Positions 1-8,059 of a DNA stretch of 64,000 nt are shown here, piece after piece. Below the pieces are notes generated by a model that was not told the DNA's origin, made no database searches, and saw only the letters and a program-made list of their open reading frames with translations. Every line of letters begins with the position of its first letter. The stretch's first letter is position 1. The position numbers and the translations under genes are program-made. The stretch covers positions 1-64,000 of the forward strand of contig DDCB01000038.1 in NCBI GenBank assembly GCA_002335425.1. Reading direction: 5' to 3'. The stretch comes from Chthonomonas sp. UBA2017. GTDB taxonomy: Bacteria; Armatimonadota; Fimbriimonadia; Fimbriimonadales; Fimbriimonadaceae.

Positions 1-23
1 CGGACGCCCCTTGTGGGCGTCCG
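1..23. terminator. Hairpin at window edge, possible terminator
   Basis: A perfect 9-bp stem with a 5-base loop (CGGACGCCC, CTTGT, GGGCGTCCG) opens the window. No T-run follows on the plus strand. A T-run for the minus strand would lie outside the window, so it may end a gene beyond the left edge. Confidence 0.35.
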
Positions 24-251
24 CCCAACCTGCCGCCTCAGAGCGGCGTCGCAAGAAGCGCCCGGCGAAGTCCCATGCCAAAGCGGTCGCGGCGCGGAGG
101 GGACCGAGGGCTCGGAGTTCGATTCAATCGAGATCCAAGACTCCAGCGAACTGCGGGACGCTGTGAGCGCGCCAGCCCCCAGAACTCAACTTTCCTTCCT
201 GCCTCGAATCGGGTTCGGGGGTTCGGGAGTTCGGGGGGCGTGTCAACATCG
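24..251. other. Non-coding stretch, no gene seen
   Basis: Between the edge hairpin and the promoter before the first gene I see no open frame with protein-like composition on either strand. Frames that cross it are rich in Arg, Ser and Pro and have no coherent start. It may hold the tail of an upstream transcript. Confidence 0.4.
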
Positions 252-281
252 TAGACAGCTTGCTTCTTATTCGCCTATAAT
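252..281 (+). promoter_or_regulatory. Sigma-70-type promoter before the first gene
   Basis: TAGACA at 252-257 and TATAAT at 276-281 are 18 bases apart, which is five of six and six of six consensus matches. The predicted start of transcription lies about 25 bases before the ATG at 314. Confidence 0.6.
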
Positions 282-313
282 CCTGAAAAAACCACGCACT
301 ATAGTTTTGCCTC

Positions 314-820
314 ATGAAAGCCCTCAGTGCGCGTCTATTGATGAGATATGAGCAGATCCTCTCCATGATCAAGCCGTCTTGGCTAGATTGGTCATGGCTC
401 TTTGGGCTTTTGACCCAAGTCGCCCTTGCCACTTTGGTGCTCTATGGTGCGTTTTGCATGCAGTCTGAGTCCTACGTCTTGCCTCCCGGAAGGAGAGGTT
501 TCTCCGATCTCGAAGTCATGCTTGGTGCGAGTCTTGCCCTCTTGGCGATTGTGGCCGCCGTCGCAATCTATCGCAATCGATGGTGGGGCTACTTTTTGGA
601 AATTCTGCTCACGTTTAGCCTCTTGTTCGCCTACAAGAGCCTAGATCTGCCTGAAATTGAAGAAAACTCCTCAGCATACAAACTCTCTATTCCTTACATC
701 AATGAATTGACGAAGTTATTGAGCATAGTGTCATTGATTCTCTTTATCTGGACACTGATCAAGAAGACCGTAACGCTCTACATCGAACAGTCAACAAGCA
801 GAAGACTTGAACAGCTCTAG
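314..820 (+). CDS. Four-helix membrane protein of unknown function
   Basis: This 168-residue protein is not recognised. It shows four hydrophobic segments at about residues 28-50, 72-92, 95-112 and 138-152, with short charged loops, so it is probably an inner-membrane protein. A strong promoter lies just upstream. No clear Shine-Dalgarno sequence precedes the ATG at 314; in-frame ATGs at 341 and 365 are alternatives that keep all four helices. Codon use is AT-richer than in most of the window, a feature shared with the next gene, so both may be recent arrivals. No function can be assigned. Confidence 0.6.
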   Translation: MKALSARLLMRYEQILSMIKPSWLDWSWLFGLLTQVALATLVLYGAFCMQSESYVLPPGRRGFSDLEVMLGASLALLAIVAAVAIYRNRWWGYFLEILLTFSLLFAYKSLDLPEIEENSSAYKLSIPYINELTKLLSIVSLILFIWTLIKKTVTLYIEQSTSRRLEQL

Positions 821-887
821 TCGAGTCCGAGTTCATGAGATGTGTATCGCGACTTGATGAAGCGAACTTTCACTTAAGGAAGCGAGA

Positions 888-1421
888 ATGCGCACCATAA
901 CGATTCGTCAAGGAAAGGAGAAAATTCAGCTTCTTGGACTCGAAGAAGAGGCTATTGATCTTCGACTTCGCGAGCATTCTGAAGAAGAGTGGATCCGAAA
1001 AATTCTACGGACTCCAATACAGTCCTGCGCAGAGATGAAGACTTCAAAGGGCCATTGGCTGCGGATCGATTTGGCAGGCGAGAATTGCCTTATCTTCTCA
1101 GGCCCAGAGGGGCGCCTGGTTGCGGCAACATTTTTATCGGAGAATGTGCTGTTTCCGGAGCGAGGAGTTGCTCATTGGAAACCCTATGAGGCACGCTCAC
1201 GGCTTATCATCGACAAGCAATGCTTAGCAGAAACCGAAACGATTTGGCGAGACTCCGAGACCAAAGCAGGCATCCTTGGAAGAATCCATCTTTCCGAAGA
1301 TCTTTCGATCGATGAAACGGTGGCGACCATTCTGATTCAGACTGGTAGACCCGTTGCAAGCGAGGCTTATTCGATCTGGTTGGTTCCTCTCGTCATCGCC
1401 GGGTGGGGGACGTCTTCCTGA
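888..1421 (+). CDS. Soluble protein of unknown function
   Basis: A 177-residue protein with no signal peptide or membrane segment and a mixed charged composition, fitting a cytoplasmic alpha/beta fold. The ATG follows AAGGAAGCGAG, a good ribosome binding site. It lies 67 bases after the preceding membrane protein on the same strand and could share its promoter. Like that gene it is AT-richer than its surroundings. I do not recognise the family. It ends convergently with the barrel-like gene on the minus strand, with no obvious terminator in the 29-base gap. Confidence 0.6.
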   Translation: MRTITIRQGKEKIQLLGLEEEAIDLRLREHSEEEWIRKILRTPIQSCAEMKTSKGHWLRIDLAGENCLIFSGPEGRLVAATFLSENVLFPERGVAHWKPYEARSRLIIDKQCLAETETIWRDSETKAGILGRIHLSEDLSIDETVATILIQTGRPVASEAYSIWLVPLVIAGWGTSS

Positions 1422-1450
1422 ACGAAGTGGAAGGTGAGAACTGAGGCCGC

Positions 1451-2107
1451 CTAGAACTTCACGCCCAAGCTCAGGCCGACGTATTTTCCTTTCACCAACA
1501 GGCCGCTCAGGTTAGCACGAGACGTCTTGTAGGTCACGAGCCAGTGCGTGTTTCGACCGTCGTTTTGCACCATCGCATCCCATTGCGGACCAATCGACCA
1601 ATTCATCCCGAACGGGATTGTCAGTTGATCTTCCCACTCCGACCAGTTGAGCGAAACGTACGGCGAGAGCCGTGATCCCGGAAGGCTCTGGGCACATGTT
1701 AAGAAGTAGCTTCGAGTGCCCGAGGGTGAAAAGATACGGTCGCTCGAGGTCCCCAGCGTGAGAAGAGGACGAAACCCAGAAGTCCCCTCGAATTGAAGCG
1801 TGTAGTTCAGGGTGGGCAACACTTCTTCGGCGGCGGGATTGAATTCAAGCCCCACGAGAAGTCGCTCGTTGACCCCATACGCCAAGTTCACGCGCCAGCG
1901 AGGCCGCGCCGCTTGAAGATCGGCGTACCGCAAGGTGAGTTGCCACTGTCCCGAAATGTTCCCCGAACCGAGGAACTGGCCTTCGCCAGGTCACCCGACT
2001 CAGGTTGGTGCGGCCGTCGGGGGTTGGGCAGGGTCGTCTTGGAATCCTGGGACGGCCAGGGCCGCGGTGCCCCAGACCCACAAGCCGACCCAGAGAATTC
2101 CTTTCAT
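1451..2107 (-). pseudogene. Exported beta-barrel-like protein, frame disrupted
   Basis: The minus strand carries an ATG at 2107 followed by a signal peptide (MKGILWVGLWVWGTAALA) and a Pro/Ala-rich stretch. In-frame TGA codons follow at 2000-2002 and 1991-1993. The same frame resumes directly as GQFLGSGNISGQWQL and runs to 1451 with alternating hydrophobic strands and a C-terminal aromatic residue, as in outer-membrane barrels. Another frame offers NLSRVTW across the gap, so two compensating frameshifts within about 25 bases are likely. A start at the TTG at 1933 would give 160 residues without export. It is the third gene of the ArsR/metallothionein operon, four bases after the metallothionein stop. 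Decay and sequence error cannot be told apart here. Confidence 0.5.
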
Positions 2108-2111
2108 CGGT

Positions 2112-2252
2112 TTAGCAGCAGTCGCAGTTCGGGCAGTTCGGCGGGCACGGGCAGTTGCCGTTCGCGCAGCACGGGCACTTGCAAACGCCGTCTTGGCAAG
2201 GCGGACAAGCACACTTTCCGTTTTCGCAACAAGGACAATTGTTTTCGTTCAT
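2112..2252 (-). CDS. Cysteine-rich mini-metallothionein
   Basis: A 46-residue protein with 16 cysteines, arranged in CPCC, CxC, CPPC and CC clusters separated by short ENGK, QDGV and ANGN turns, with no aromatic residue and no histidine. This composition is that of a thiolate-cluster metal-binding protein; the Cys spacing does not match SmtA or BmtA types that I know, so the family is open. Its ATG overlaps the stop of the upstream ArsR-type gene in an ATGA, which implies translational coupling. It probably binds soft metals in the cytoplasm (Zn, Cd, Cu(I) or As(III)). Metal identity is inference; the gene call rests on the coupling and the composition. Confidence 0.75.
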   Translation of the reverse strand: MNENNCPCCENGKCACPPCQDGVCKCPCCANGNCPCPPNCPNCDCC

Positions 2253-2638
2253 TTTTTCATCTCCTCGGCTCGGTCGAGTTGTCCCGGACCGAGCTGACAA
2301 ACGCCGCCGCGCCGCAAGGCGAGGCGCTCTTGGACGCGATTTCGATCGCGCTGGATCCGCATTTCGGCATCCAAGGCGGCACGGCTTCGCTCCAGAATCT
2401 GTTCAACCAGCGGGCGAGCTTCTTCGGTCAGCCCATAGCTCACCATCTTGTGTCGCCTCGTGGTCTCCACGATTCCGGCCTGTCGGATCGTCTGAAGGTG
2501 CGAACTCAGCGTGCTCTGCCCCATTTCGAGGGCATCGACCATCTCACACACACAGAGGTCCGAGCGAAGCAAGGCCACCAGGATTCGCACCCGAGTCGGG
2601 TCCGAGAGCGCTTTTCCCAGAAGCACAACGTCGTTCAT
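2249..2638 (-). CDS. ArsR/SmtB-family metal-sensing repressor
   Basis: A 129-residue winged-helix regulator. The N-terminus has the family hallmark ALSDPTRVRILVAL, and the recognition helix reads GQSTLSSHLQTIRQAGIV. Cys29 and Cys31 form a CVC motif in the helix that carries the As(III)/Cd(II)/Pb(II) site of ArsR and CadC proteins; a further Cys lies near the C-terminus. Family members dissociate from operator DNA when metal binds. It overlaps the metallothionein start by four bases and a TATCATGATA palindrome lies four bases before its own start codon, so it probably represses its own operon. Confidence 0.85.
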   Translation of the reverse strand: MNDVVLLGKALSDPTRVRILVALLRSDLCVCEMVDALEMGQSTLSSHLQTIRQAGIVETTRRHKMVSYGLTEEARPLVEQILERSRAALDAEMRIQRDRNRVQERLALRRGGVCQLGPGQLDRAEEMKK

Positions 2639-2642
2639 CTCA

Positions 2643-2652
2643 TATCATGATA
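2643..2652 (-). promoter_or_regulatory. Candidate ArsR operator
   Basis: A perfect 10-base palindrome, TATCATGATA, sits immediately upstream of the ArsR-type start codon (ATG at 2638). Such AT-rich inverted repeats over the -10 region are usual operators for this family. No convincing -35/-10 pair was found, so the promoter itself is not assigned. Confidence 0.4.
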
Positions 2653-2838
2653 CCACGATTTGACGAATTTTGTTGCATTTCTCAAGTCGATCGCCGCAAT
2701 TTCTCAGCTGCGAGTTTCGAGAGTCTTGGGTTGCCAGGTGTTTTCCCGTGGGTTTCAGCCGGATTCTCGCGAGCCAAAACTAGAAACTTCCCCACTCCCC
2801 TCTCGTCCCACTCCGCCGTCTTTTCGGCCCCGATGGGC

Positions 2839-4227
2839 TCATTCAAAAATCGGGACTGGCTTCATGGTCTTGTAAGCTCCGCGGGTGAAGTCAGGGACGT
2901 CGATGCTCTGGCTTCGATTTGCCACCGACCACTCGCTGAGCGGGGTGATCACCGACCAAGCCGCCGCATCGTAGACGTCCTGGTCGAGCGGCAACCCGTT
3001 GCGAAGACAATAAACGATTCGCCAAACCATGACAAAATCCATTCCGCCATGGCCGCCGTGCTGCTTGGCTTCGGCCTCAAGGCGCTTCCAAAGAGGATGA
3101 TCGTATTTCGCGCGGATCTTGCTGAGTTCATCGGACGAAGACCAGCGCTCGGTCTCGGCAGTTTCACCGACCAAGGCCGTCCTGGCGGGGAATCCAGCCC
3201 AACATCCTTAGGTGCCTTGAATCAGGTTGTGGCGCGTATAAGGTCGGGGGAGTTGTTCGTCCCATTGGATCATGATCGTCCGGCCGAGTTCGGTTTTGAC
3301 GATGCTCGTGTTGATGTCGCCGCAGATAAACTTCAGTTTGCGGCGCTCATGCCCTTCCGGGAATTCGACCTGAGCATACAGCTCTCGGCAGCGGGCGGGC
3401 GAGCTGACGCTGCTCAGGTACAGCATCCGATCGCCTCGGTTCAGATTCAGGTAGTGAGCCACCGGGCCGAGACCATGGGTTGGATATAGATTCCCGTTGC
3501 GTTTGGTGTATTCATAGGTTCGCCAGCTTCCGGTGCCATGTTCGATCTCCATCATCTGCCAACGCAGATCGTGGATATAGGCGGCCTCCGCGTGCAGCAG
3601 TTCCCCGAGCGCCCCTTGGCGGACCATATTCAGGACCATCAGCTCCTCTTGGCCATAGTTGACGTTCTCCAACATCATGCAGTGCTTCCCGGTCTTTTCG
3701 GCAGTTTCGACCAGGTCCCAGCATCCGTCAATCGTCGTGGCCGCCGGGACCTCAAGCAGCGCATGGACGCCCGCTTCCATGCAGGCTTTGGCCATCGGAA
3801 CGTGCCAATCCCAAGGAGTGCTGATGAAGACGGCATCGAGCTTTTCGGTCTCCAGCATCCGGCGAAAATCTTCCTCACCTTGGGTGTAGAGCTTCGGAGC
3901 GAGACAGCCCTTCGCCGTCGTCATCTTGGCCCCTTTCTCCGCGCTGGGAACATGATGGTCGCAGATCGCCACGATCTCGACGCCTTCGCAGTTCATCGCC
4001 GCCCCGAGGTGCGAAGGGCCGCGCGCGCCCATCCCGATGAAGCCAAACCGGACGGATTTCAGAGGCTCAGTCTGGACGTCATACGCCGAACCGGGCAGAG
4101 TTTTCAGCCTTCGGTCGAGCCGCGGCTTGCGCGAAGAGGTTGTTTGGGCACGGCCGACGGCGGTCGCAGAGAGCGCGAGGGCCGCCGTGCCGATCAGAAG
4201 GTCGCGTCGAGAAAGGTCACCAGCCAT
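2839..4227 (-). pseudogene. GH109-like Gfo/Idh/MocA oxidoreductase, split by TAA
   Basis: The reading frame starts with a twin-arginine signal (SRRDLLIGTAALALSATA), then a Rossmann motif GFIGMGARGPSH and the LLEVPAATT and ENVNYGQEELMVL blocks typical of the NAD-dependent glycosidase family GH109 within Gfo/Idh/MocA. After RHNLIQGT a TAA at 3208-3210 interrupts it, and the same frame continues to 2839 as a normal C-terminus (SKIRAKYDHPLW to FVMVWRIVYCLRNGLPLDQ). Relatives usually have Lys where the TAA stands, so one base change explains it. The intact protein would be about 462 residues and exported by Tat to act on surface or environmental sugars. As read it yields two fragments and is probably inactive. 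Confidence 0.7.
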
Positions 4228-4363
4228 GACCTCAGCTTAGCATCCCGCCCGAACTCTTGCCGAGCGTCGTCCGCGATGTGGGCAGAATCTGGAGTCTTGT
4301 GAGGAGTCGTTCCAAGTCCGTGCCCGGGAAGGAGGTGCGGCGCTCAAAGCGAAAGGAAACGCC

Positions 4364-4777
4364 ATGGACTATCGAATCTGGGCCATCCTGTCCGCTGTGT
4401 TTGCCGGTGCAACCGCAGTTCTAGCGAAGAAAGGCGTTGAGGGGGTTCCTTCGAACCTCGCTTTGGCCGTCCGCGTCGCGTTCGTTTTGGCGTTCTCAGT
4501 GGGACTGGCTCTCGCGACCAAGCAAGGAGCACTTCAGTCATTGACCAAGCAAAACTGGCTCTTCCTGGGGCTTTCGGCGGTCGCCACCTGGCTCAGTTGG
4601 CTCTGCTATTTTCGAGCTCTGCAAGGGGGCGATGTCGCCCGAGTGGCTCCCATCGATAAACTGAGCTTTGTTGTGGCGATGGTCCTGGGCGTCTTGGTAT
4701 TGAAAGAAAAAGTGGACGCCGGGCTCATCGTGGGGAGTCTCTTGATTCTGATCGGAGTCTTGATCACGCTGCGATGA
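4364..4777 (+). CDS. EamA-type DMT transporter, single repeat
   Basis: A 137-residue integral membrane protein with four to five helices matching one EamA repeat: it opens with WAILSAVFAGATAVLAKKG and ends with LKEKVDAGLIVGSLLILIGV. Full-length DMT transporters have two repeats, so this form must dimerise. Substrate is unknown. AAAGGAAA upstream of the ATG is a good ribosome binding site. The AWA-like motif region PIDKLSFVVAMVLGVLVLKE is well conserved. It is monocistronic, followed about 110 bases later by another small membrane protein. Confidence 0.8.
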   Translation: MDYRIWAILSAVFAGATAVLAKKGVEGVPSNLALAVRVAFVLAFSVGLALATKQGALQSLTKQNWLFLGLSAVATWLSWLCYFRALQGGDVARVAPIDKLSFVVAMVLGVLVLKEKVDAGLIVGSLLILIGVLITLR

Positions 4778-4889
4778 AGCTTCGTCCACCCCTGGCTGAT
4801 GGCCGCAGACATCTCCTCAAGTATGCAGTCCACCCCGAATGGCTCTCCAGGCCCTTGGGGCTGAGGATTCGATTCGACGAGGTGCCTTG

Positions 4890-5279
4890 GTGATTTGGAT
4901 GCAGTTCGGCTCGCTGTGTCTTTGTTTAGCGGGCGCGGAGATGCTGCATGGCATTGCCCGAGCCAAGTGGCTCGTCCCGCGCATCGGGAAAGAGCGGGCG
5001 CTGAAGCTCAGCGCTCTCACTGGAGCGCTGTTGGCGTTTTTGGTTTGTTGGTTTTTTGTGCCGGCTTTAGGTCTGCGATCGGCGGCGGCCCACGGGTTGC
5101 TAGGTTTGGGACTCGCGGTGTTCATGGCGTCGTTCGACGTCGCCGTCGCTCGGTTTGCGATGCGCCGTCCTTGGTCGAAAATCTGGCCGGACTTCAACCC
5201 GGGCTCAGGCAACTATCTTCTCTTCGGCCTCCTCGCTCTCACCCTCATCCCCCTCGCCATCTGGTGGCTCCGCGGGTAG
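4890..5279 (+). CDS. Small membrane protein of unknown function
   Basis: A protein of about 129 residues with four hydrophobic segments and a WPDFNPGSGNYLLFG motif before the last helix. I chose the GTG at 4890 because GAGG lies seven bases upstream; the ATG at 4839 in the same frame has no ribosome binding site and adds a non-membrane leader. ATG at 4899 is also possible. The family is not recognised. It ends five bases from the convergent end of map. Confidence 0.6.
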   Translation: MIWMQFGSLCLCLAGAEMLHGIARAKWLVPRIGKERALKLSALTGALLAFLVCWFFVPALGLRSAAAHGLLGLGLAVFMASFDVAVARFAMRRPWSKIWPDFNPGSGNYLLFGLLALTLIPLAIWWLRG

Positions 5280-5284
5280 GAGAC

Positions 5285-6043
5285 TTAATCCTCTTCGGTC
5301 GTCAGGATTTCGGGGCCGGAGGAGGTAATGGCGATGGTGTGTTCAAAGTGCGCGCTTAGTTTGCCATCGTCGGTCTTCATCGTCCACTGGTCCGGCAGGG
5401 TGTGGATCCGGTGGGTGCCCTCGTTGACCATCGGCTCGATGCACATCGTGGTCCCGGCTTTGAGGAGTGGACCTTTGCCCGGTTTTCCGAAGTTCGGGAC
5501 GCTCGGCTCCTCATGCAGGTTCCGCCCGATGCCGTGACCTACCAGTTCGCGGACCACCCCGTAGCCGTGCGACTCACAATATTTCTGTACCGCCGACGAA
5601 ATATCGCCCACGCGGCTGCCGACTTTGGCCTTGGCGATGCCCTGGTAAAGCGACTCGCGCGTGACATTCAGGAGCCGCTGGGCGTTTTCAGAAATCGACC
5701 CGACCGGGTAGGTCCAAGCCGAATCCGCGTGCCAGCCGTCCAAGAAGACCCCGACGTCCAGGTCGACAATGTCGCCTTCTTGCAAAGGGATGTCGTTCGG
5801 AATGCCGTGGATCACCACGTCGTTCACCGAGGCGCAAATCGAAGCCGGATAAGAGCCGCGATAATTCAAAAAGCTCGGCTTGCCGCCCGCTTCTTCGATC
5901 AGGCGGAAGGCGAGCGCATCGAGGTCGCGCGTGGTGGTCTTCCCCGGCACGATCGCCTCACTCATCGAACGAAGGACCCTCGCCACCACCCGCCCGGACT
6001 TCTTGATCTGAGCAATCTCCGAAGACTTTTTCAGGATGATCAT
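5285..6043 (-). CDS. map: Methionine aminopeptidase, type I
   Basis: A 252-residue enzyme that removes the initiator methionine from nascent proteins. All five dimetal ligands of the family are in place: Asp96, Asp107, His170, Glu203 and Glu234, with His79 as the catalytic histidine. There is no N-terminal SH3 or zinc extension, so it is the short type Ia form. Its start overlaps the adk stop by four bases; it is the last gene of the spc-type operon, the common secY-adk-map order. Confidence 0.97.
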   Translation of the reverse strand: MIILKKSSEIAQIKKSGRVVARVLRSMSEAIVPGKTTTRDLDALAFRLIEEAGGKPSFLNYRGSYPASICASVNDVVIHGIPNDIPLQEGDIVDLDVGVFLDGWHADSAWTYPVGSISENAQRLLNVTRESLYQGIAKAKVGSRVGDISSAVQKYCESHGYGVVRELVGHGIGRNLHEEPSVPNFGKPGKGPLLKAGTTMCIEPMVNEGTHRIHTLPDQWTMKTDDGKLSAHFEHTIAITSSGPEILTTEED

Positions 6044-6693
6044 CCCGGTAGCTCCGTAACGATCTGCTCGTAAACCTGTTCGGGCTCTTGCGAGCCGTCA
6101 ACCCGGACCAGCTGGTCGTGAGCCTGATAAAAGTCGATGACCGGGCGCGTGCTGTTGTGATAGACCTTGAGCCGTTCTCGGATCGTGGATTCATTGTCGT
6201 CCGGCCGGGTCATGAGCGGCGTACCGCAAACATCACAGTGCCCCTCGACTCGGGGGGGATTGGTCAAGATGTGATAAATCTCCCCGCCGTTCGGACAGAT
6301 CCGCCGTCCGCCCAGCCGACTCACGACGATTTCGTCATCCACTTCGATCGCGACGACCCCGCTCAGGCCGAGTCCGAGATGCGCCAACACCCCATCGAGG
6401 GCTTCGGCTTGGGCCACAGTCCGTGGAAATCCGTCCAGGATAAACCCTTTCTCGCGGACGTCGTTTCGGCTCAGTCGGCCTTGCATCATGCCGATGGTGA
6501 CATCGTCGGGCACCAAGAGTCCTTGGTCGATGTAGCTCTTGGCCATGACCCCCAGCGGAGTTTGTTCTCGAATCTCGGCGCGAAAGATATCGCCAGAAGA
6601 GATCGGCAGAAGACCAAGCCGCTCTTGAAGTAGAGCGGCTTGGGTGCCTTTGCCCACTCCTGGCGGGCCGATCAAAATCAGACGCAAGCTCAC
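6040..6693 (-). CDS. adk: Adenylate kinase
   Basis: A 217-residue kinase that interconverts ATP plus AMP with two ADP. It has the P-loop GPPGVGKGT at residues 9-17, the FILDGFPRTVAQA block and a long LID domain. The LID carries three cysteines (RRIC, then CDVC) where zinc-binding Gram-positive enzymes have four ligands: the second Cys of the first pair is replaced within CPNGG. Whether zinc is bound is uncertain. It lies four bases after secY and overlaps map by four bases. Confidence 0.97.
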   Translation of the reverse strand: MSLRLILIGPPGVGKGTQAALLQERLGLLPISSGDIFRAEIREQTPLGVMAKSYIDQGLLVPDDVTIGMMQGRLSRNDVREKGFILDGFPRTVAQAEALDGVLAHLGLGLSGVVAIEVDDEIVVSRLGGRRICPNGGEIYHILTNPPRVEGHCDVCGTPLMTRPDDNESTIRERLKVYHNSTRPVIDFYQAHDQLVRVDGSQEPEQVYEQIVTELPG

Positions 6694-6697
6694 GTCC

Positions 6698-8059
6698 TTA
6701 TTGTGAGTATTGCTTCATCAAAAGATTAGCCTCAAGCTGGCGCATCGTCTCCAGAGCCACACTCACCATGATGAGGAGCGAGGTCCCAAAGAGAAGTCCC
6801 AGCATCGGTAATCCCTGAGCAATGAGGGGCACGATGTATTGCGTCAGTGCGACGACGGTCAAGAACGCGGCTCCAACAATCGTGATTCGCGAGATCACGC
6901 CGTCCAAGAACTCCTTCGTCTGCTTTCCGGGTCGAACCCCCGGGATGAACGATCCTCGTTGCTTGAGGTTGTTCGACATATCCTCCACGTTGAACTGAAT
7001 CGCTGTGTAGAAGTACGTGAAGAAGAAGATCAATCCGGCGTAAAACAGGACGCCGATCCAGCCTTGCCAGGTTGTAAAGTCGGGATTCGTGAACTTCGCA
7101 ATCGCGGCAAAGGTGTCATGCATGGGGTGAGTCGCAGGGAACATCGACGCGAACTGCTGCGGCATGTAGACCAGCGCGACCGCGAAGATGATCGGAATCA
7201 CGCCCACAAGGTTGACTGGCAAAGGCAGATAGCTGGTCGAGCCCCCCATCTGTTTCGTCCCGACTTGCCTGCGCATGTGTTGGATCGGAATCCGCCGCTG
7301 GGCGATCGAGAAGTAGACCACGAAGTAGGTCGTCACCAGGAACATGACAAACAAGACCACCGCTTGCCACCATTGGATCACAAGCGGAATGTTCTTGAAG
7401 ATCATCGCAAAGATGTTCGGAATCGAGATGACAATCCCCGCGAAGATCATGAGCGAGATCCCGTTTCCGATGCCCTTTTCACTAATCTGTTCGCCAAGCC
7501 AGAGCATCAGCATGGCGCCAGCGGTCCAGAACGTAATGATCGCAAATCGATCGATGGGCTGGAGTCCGACGTTGATCGACTGGCCGAGCATCTGGAGCAA
7601 GCCTGCCCCTTGGAAAATGCAGAGGACAATCGTCAGAAGACGAGTCTTCTTGTTTTGTTGGGCCCGGGCATATTCGCCGCCTTCTTGGAGATCCTTTTTC
7701 CACTTCGGGATCGCCATCGTCAAAACTTGCATGATGATCGACGCCGTGATGTAAGGCCCAAGGCCGAGCGCCAGGATCGAAACGCGCTTGAGCGCGCCTC
7801 CCCCAAAGGTGTTGAGGAATTGGAAGAACGGGTTGTTCTCAATCGTCTTTTCGAACGCACCCGGGCTCAAACCCGGAATCGGGACCGGAATGTGAGTTCC
7901 GATCGCATAGGCGGCAAAGATGAGAAGAACGAAGGTCAGGCGCTGCCGGATGTCCGGATCGGCCCAGGCCAATCGCAAGGTTTCCAATAAGGGGAGGCGA
8001 AGCGACTTATCGCTCGATCCGCCGCCCCCATAACCGGCCAAGCCCTGACCTAAGCTCAC
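6698..8059 (-). CDS. secY: Preprotein translocase subunit SecY
   Basis: A 453-residue polytopic protein forming the central pore of the Sec translocon. Ten membrane segments are evident, with the plug region following HIPVPIPGLSPGAFE and the conserved cytoplasmic loop ISEKGIGNGISLMIFAGI. The N-terminus has a Gly/Ser-rich leader before the first helix. Its start overlaps the end of rplO by four bases, the usual secY position in the spc operon. Confidence 0.97.
   Translation of the reverse strand: MSLGQGLAGYGGGGSSDKSLRLPLLETLRLAWADPDIRQRLTFVLLIFAAYAIGTHIPVPIPGLSPGAFEKTIENNPFFQFLNTFGGGALKRVSILALGLGPYITASIIMQVLTMAIPKWKKDLQEGGEYARAQQNKKTRLLTIVLCIFQGAGLLQMLGQSINVGLQPIDRFAIITFWTAGAMLMLWLGEQISEKGIGNGISLMIFAGIVISIPNIFAMIFKNIPLVIQWWQAVVLFVMFLVTTYFVVYFSIAQRRIPIQHMRRQVGTKQMGGSTSYLPLPVNLVGVIPIIFAVALVYMPQQFASMFPATHPMHDTFAAIAKFTNPDFTTWQGWIGVLFYAGLIFFFTYFYTAIQFNVEDMSNNLKQRGSFIPGVRPGKQTKEFLDGVISRITIVGAAFLTVVALTQYIVPLIAQGLPMLGLLFGTSLLIMVSVALETMRQLEANLLMKQYSQ

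Noticed and set aside
2155..3489. Long plus-strand open frame opposite the ArsR and GH109-like genes
   Set aside because: Arg/Pro/Ala-rich composition with no family blocks; it is the shadow of real genes on the minus strand.
6839..7990. Plus-strand frame of over 380 codons opposite secY
   Set aside because: Highly Arg/Asp/His-rich, which is the mirror of a hydrophobic membrane protein gene in GC-rich DNA.
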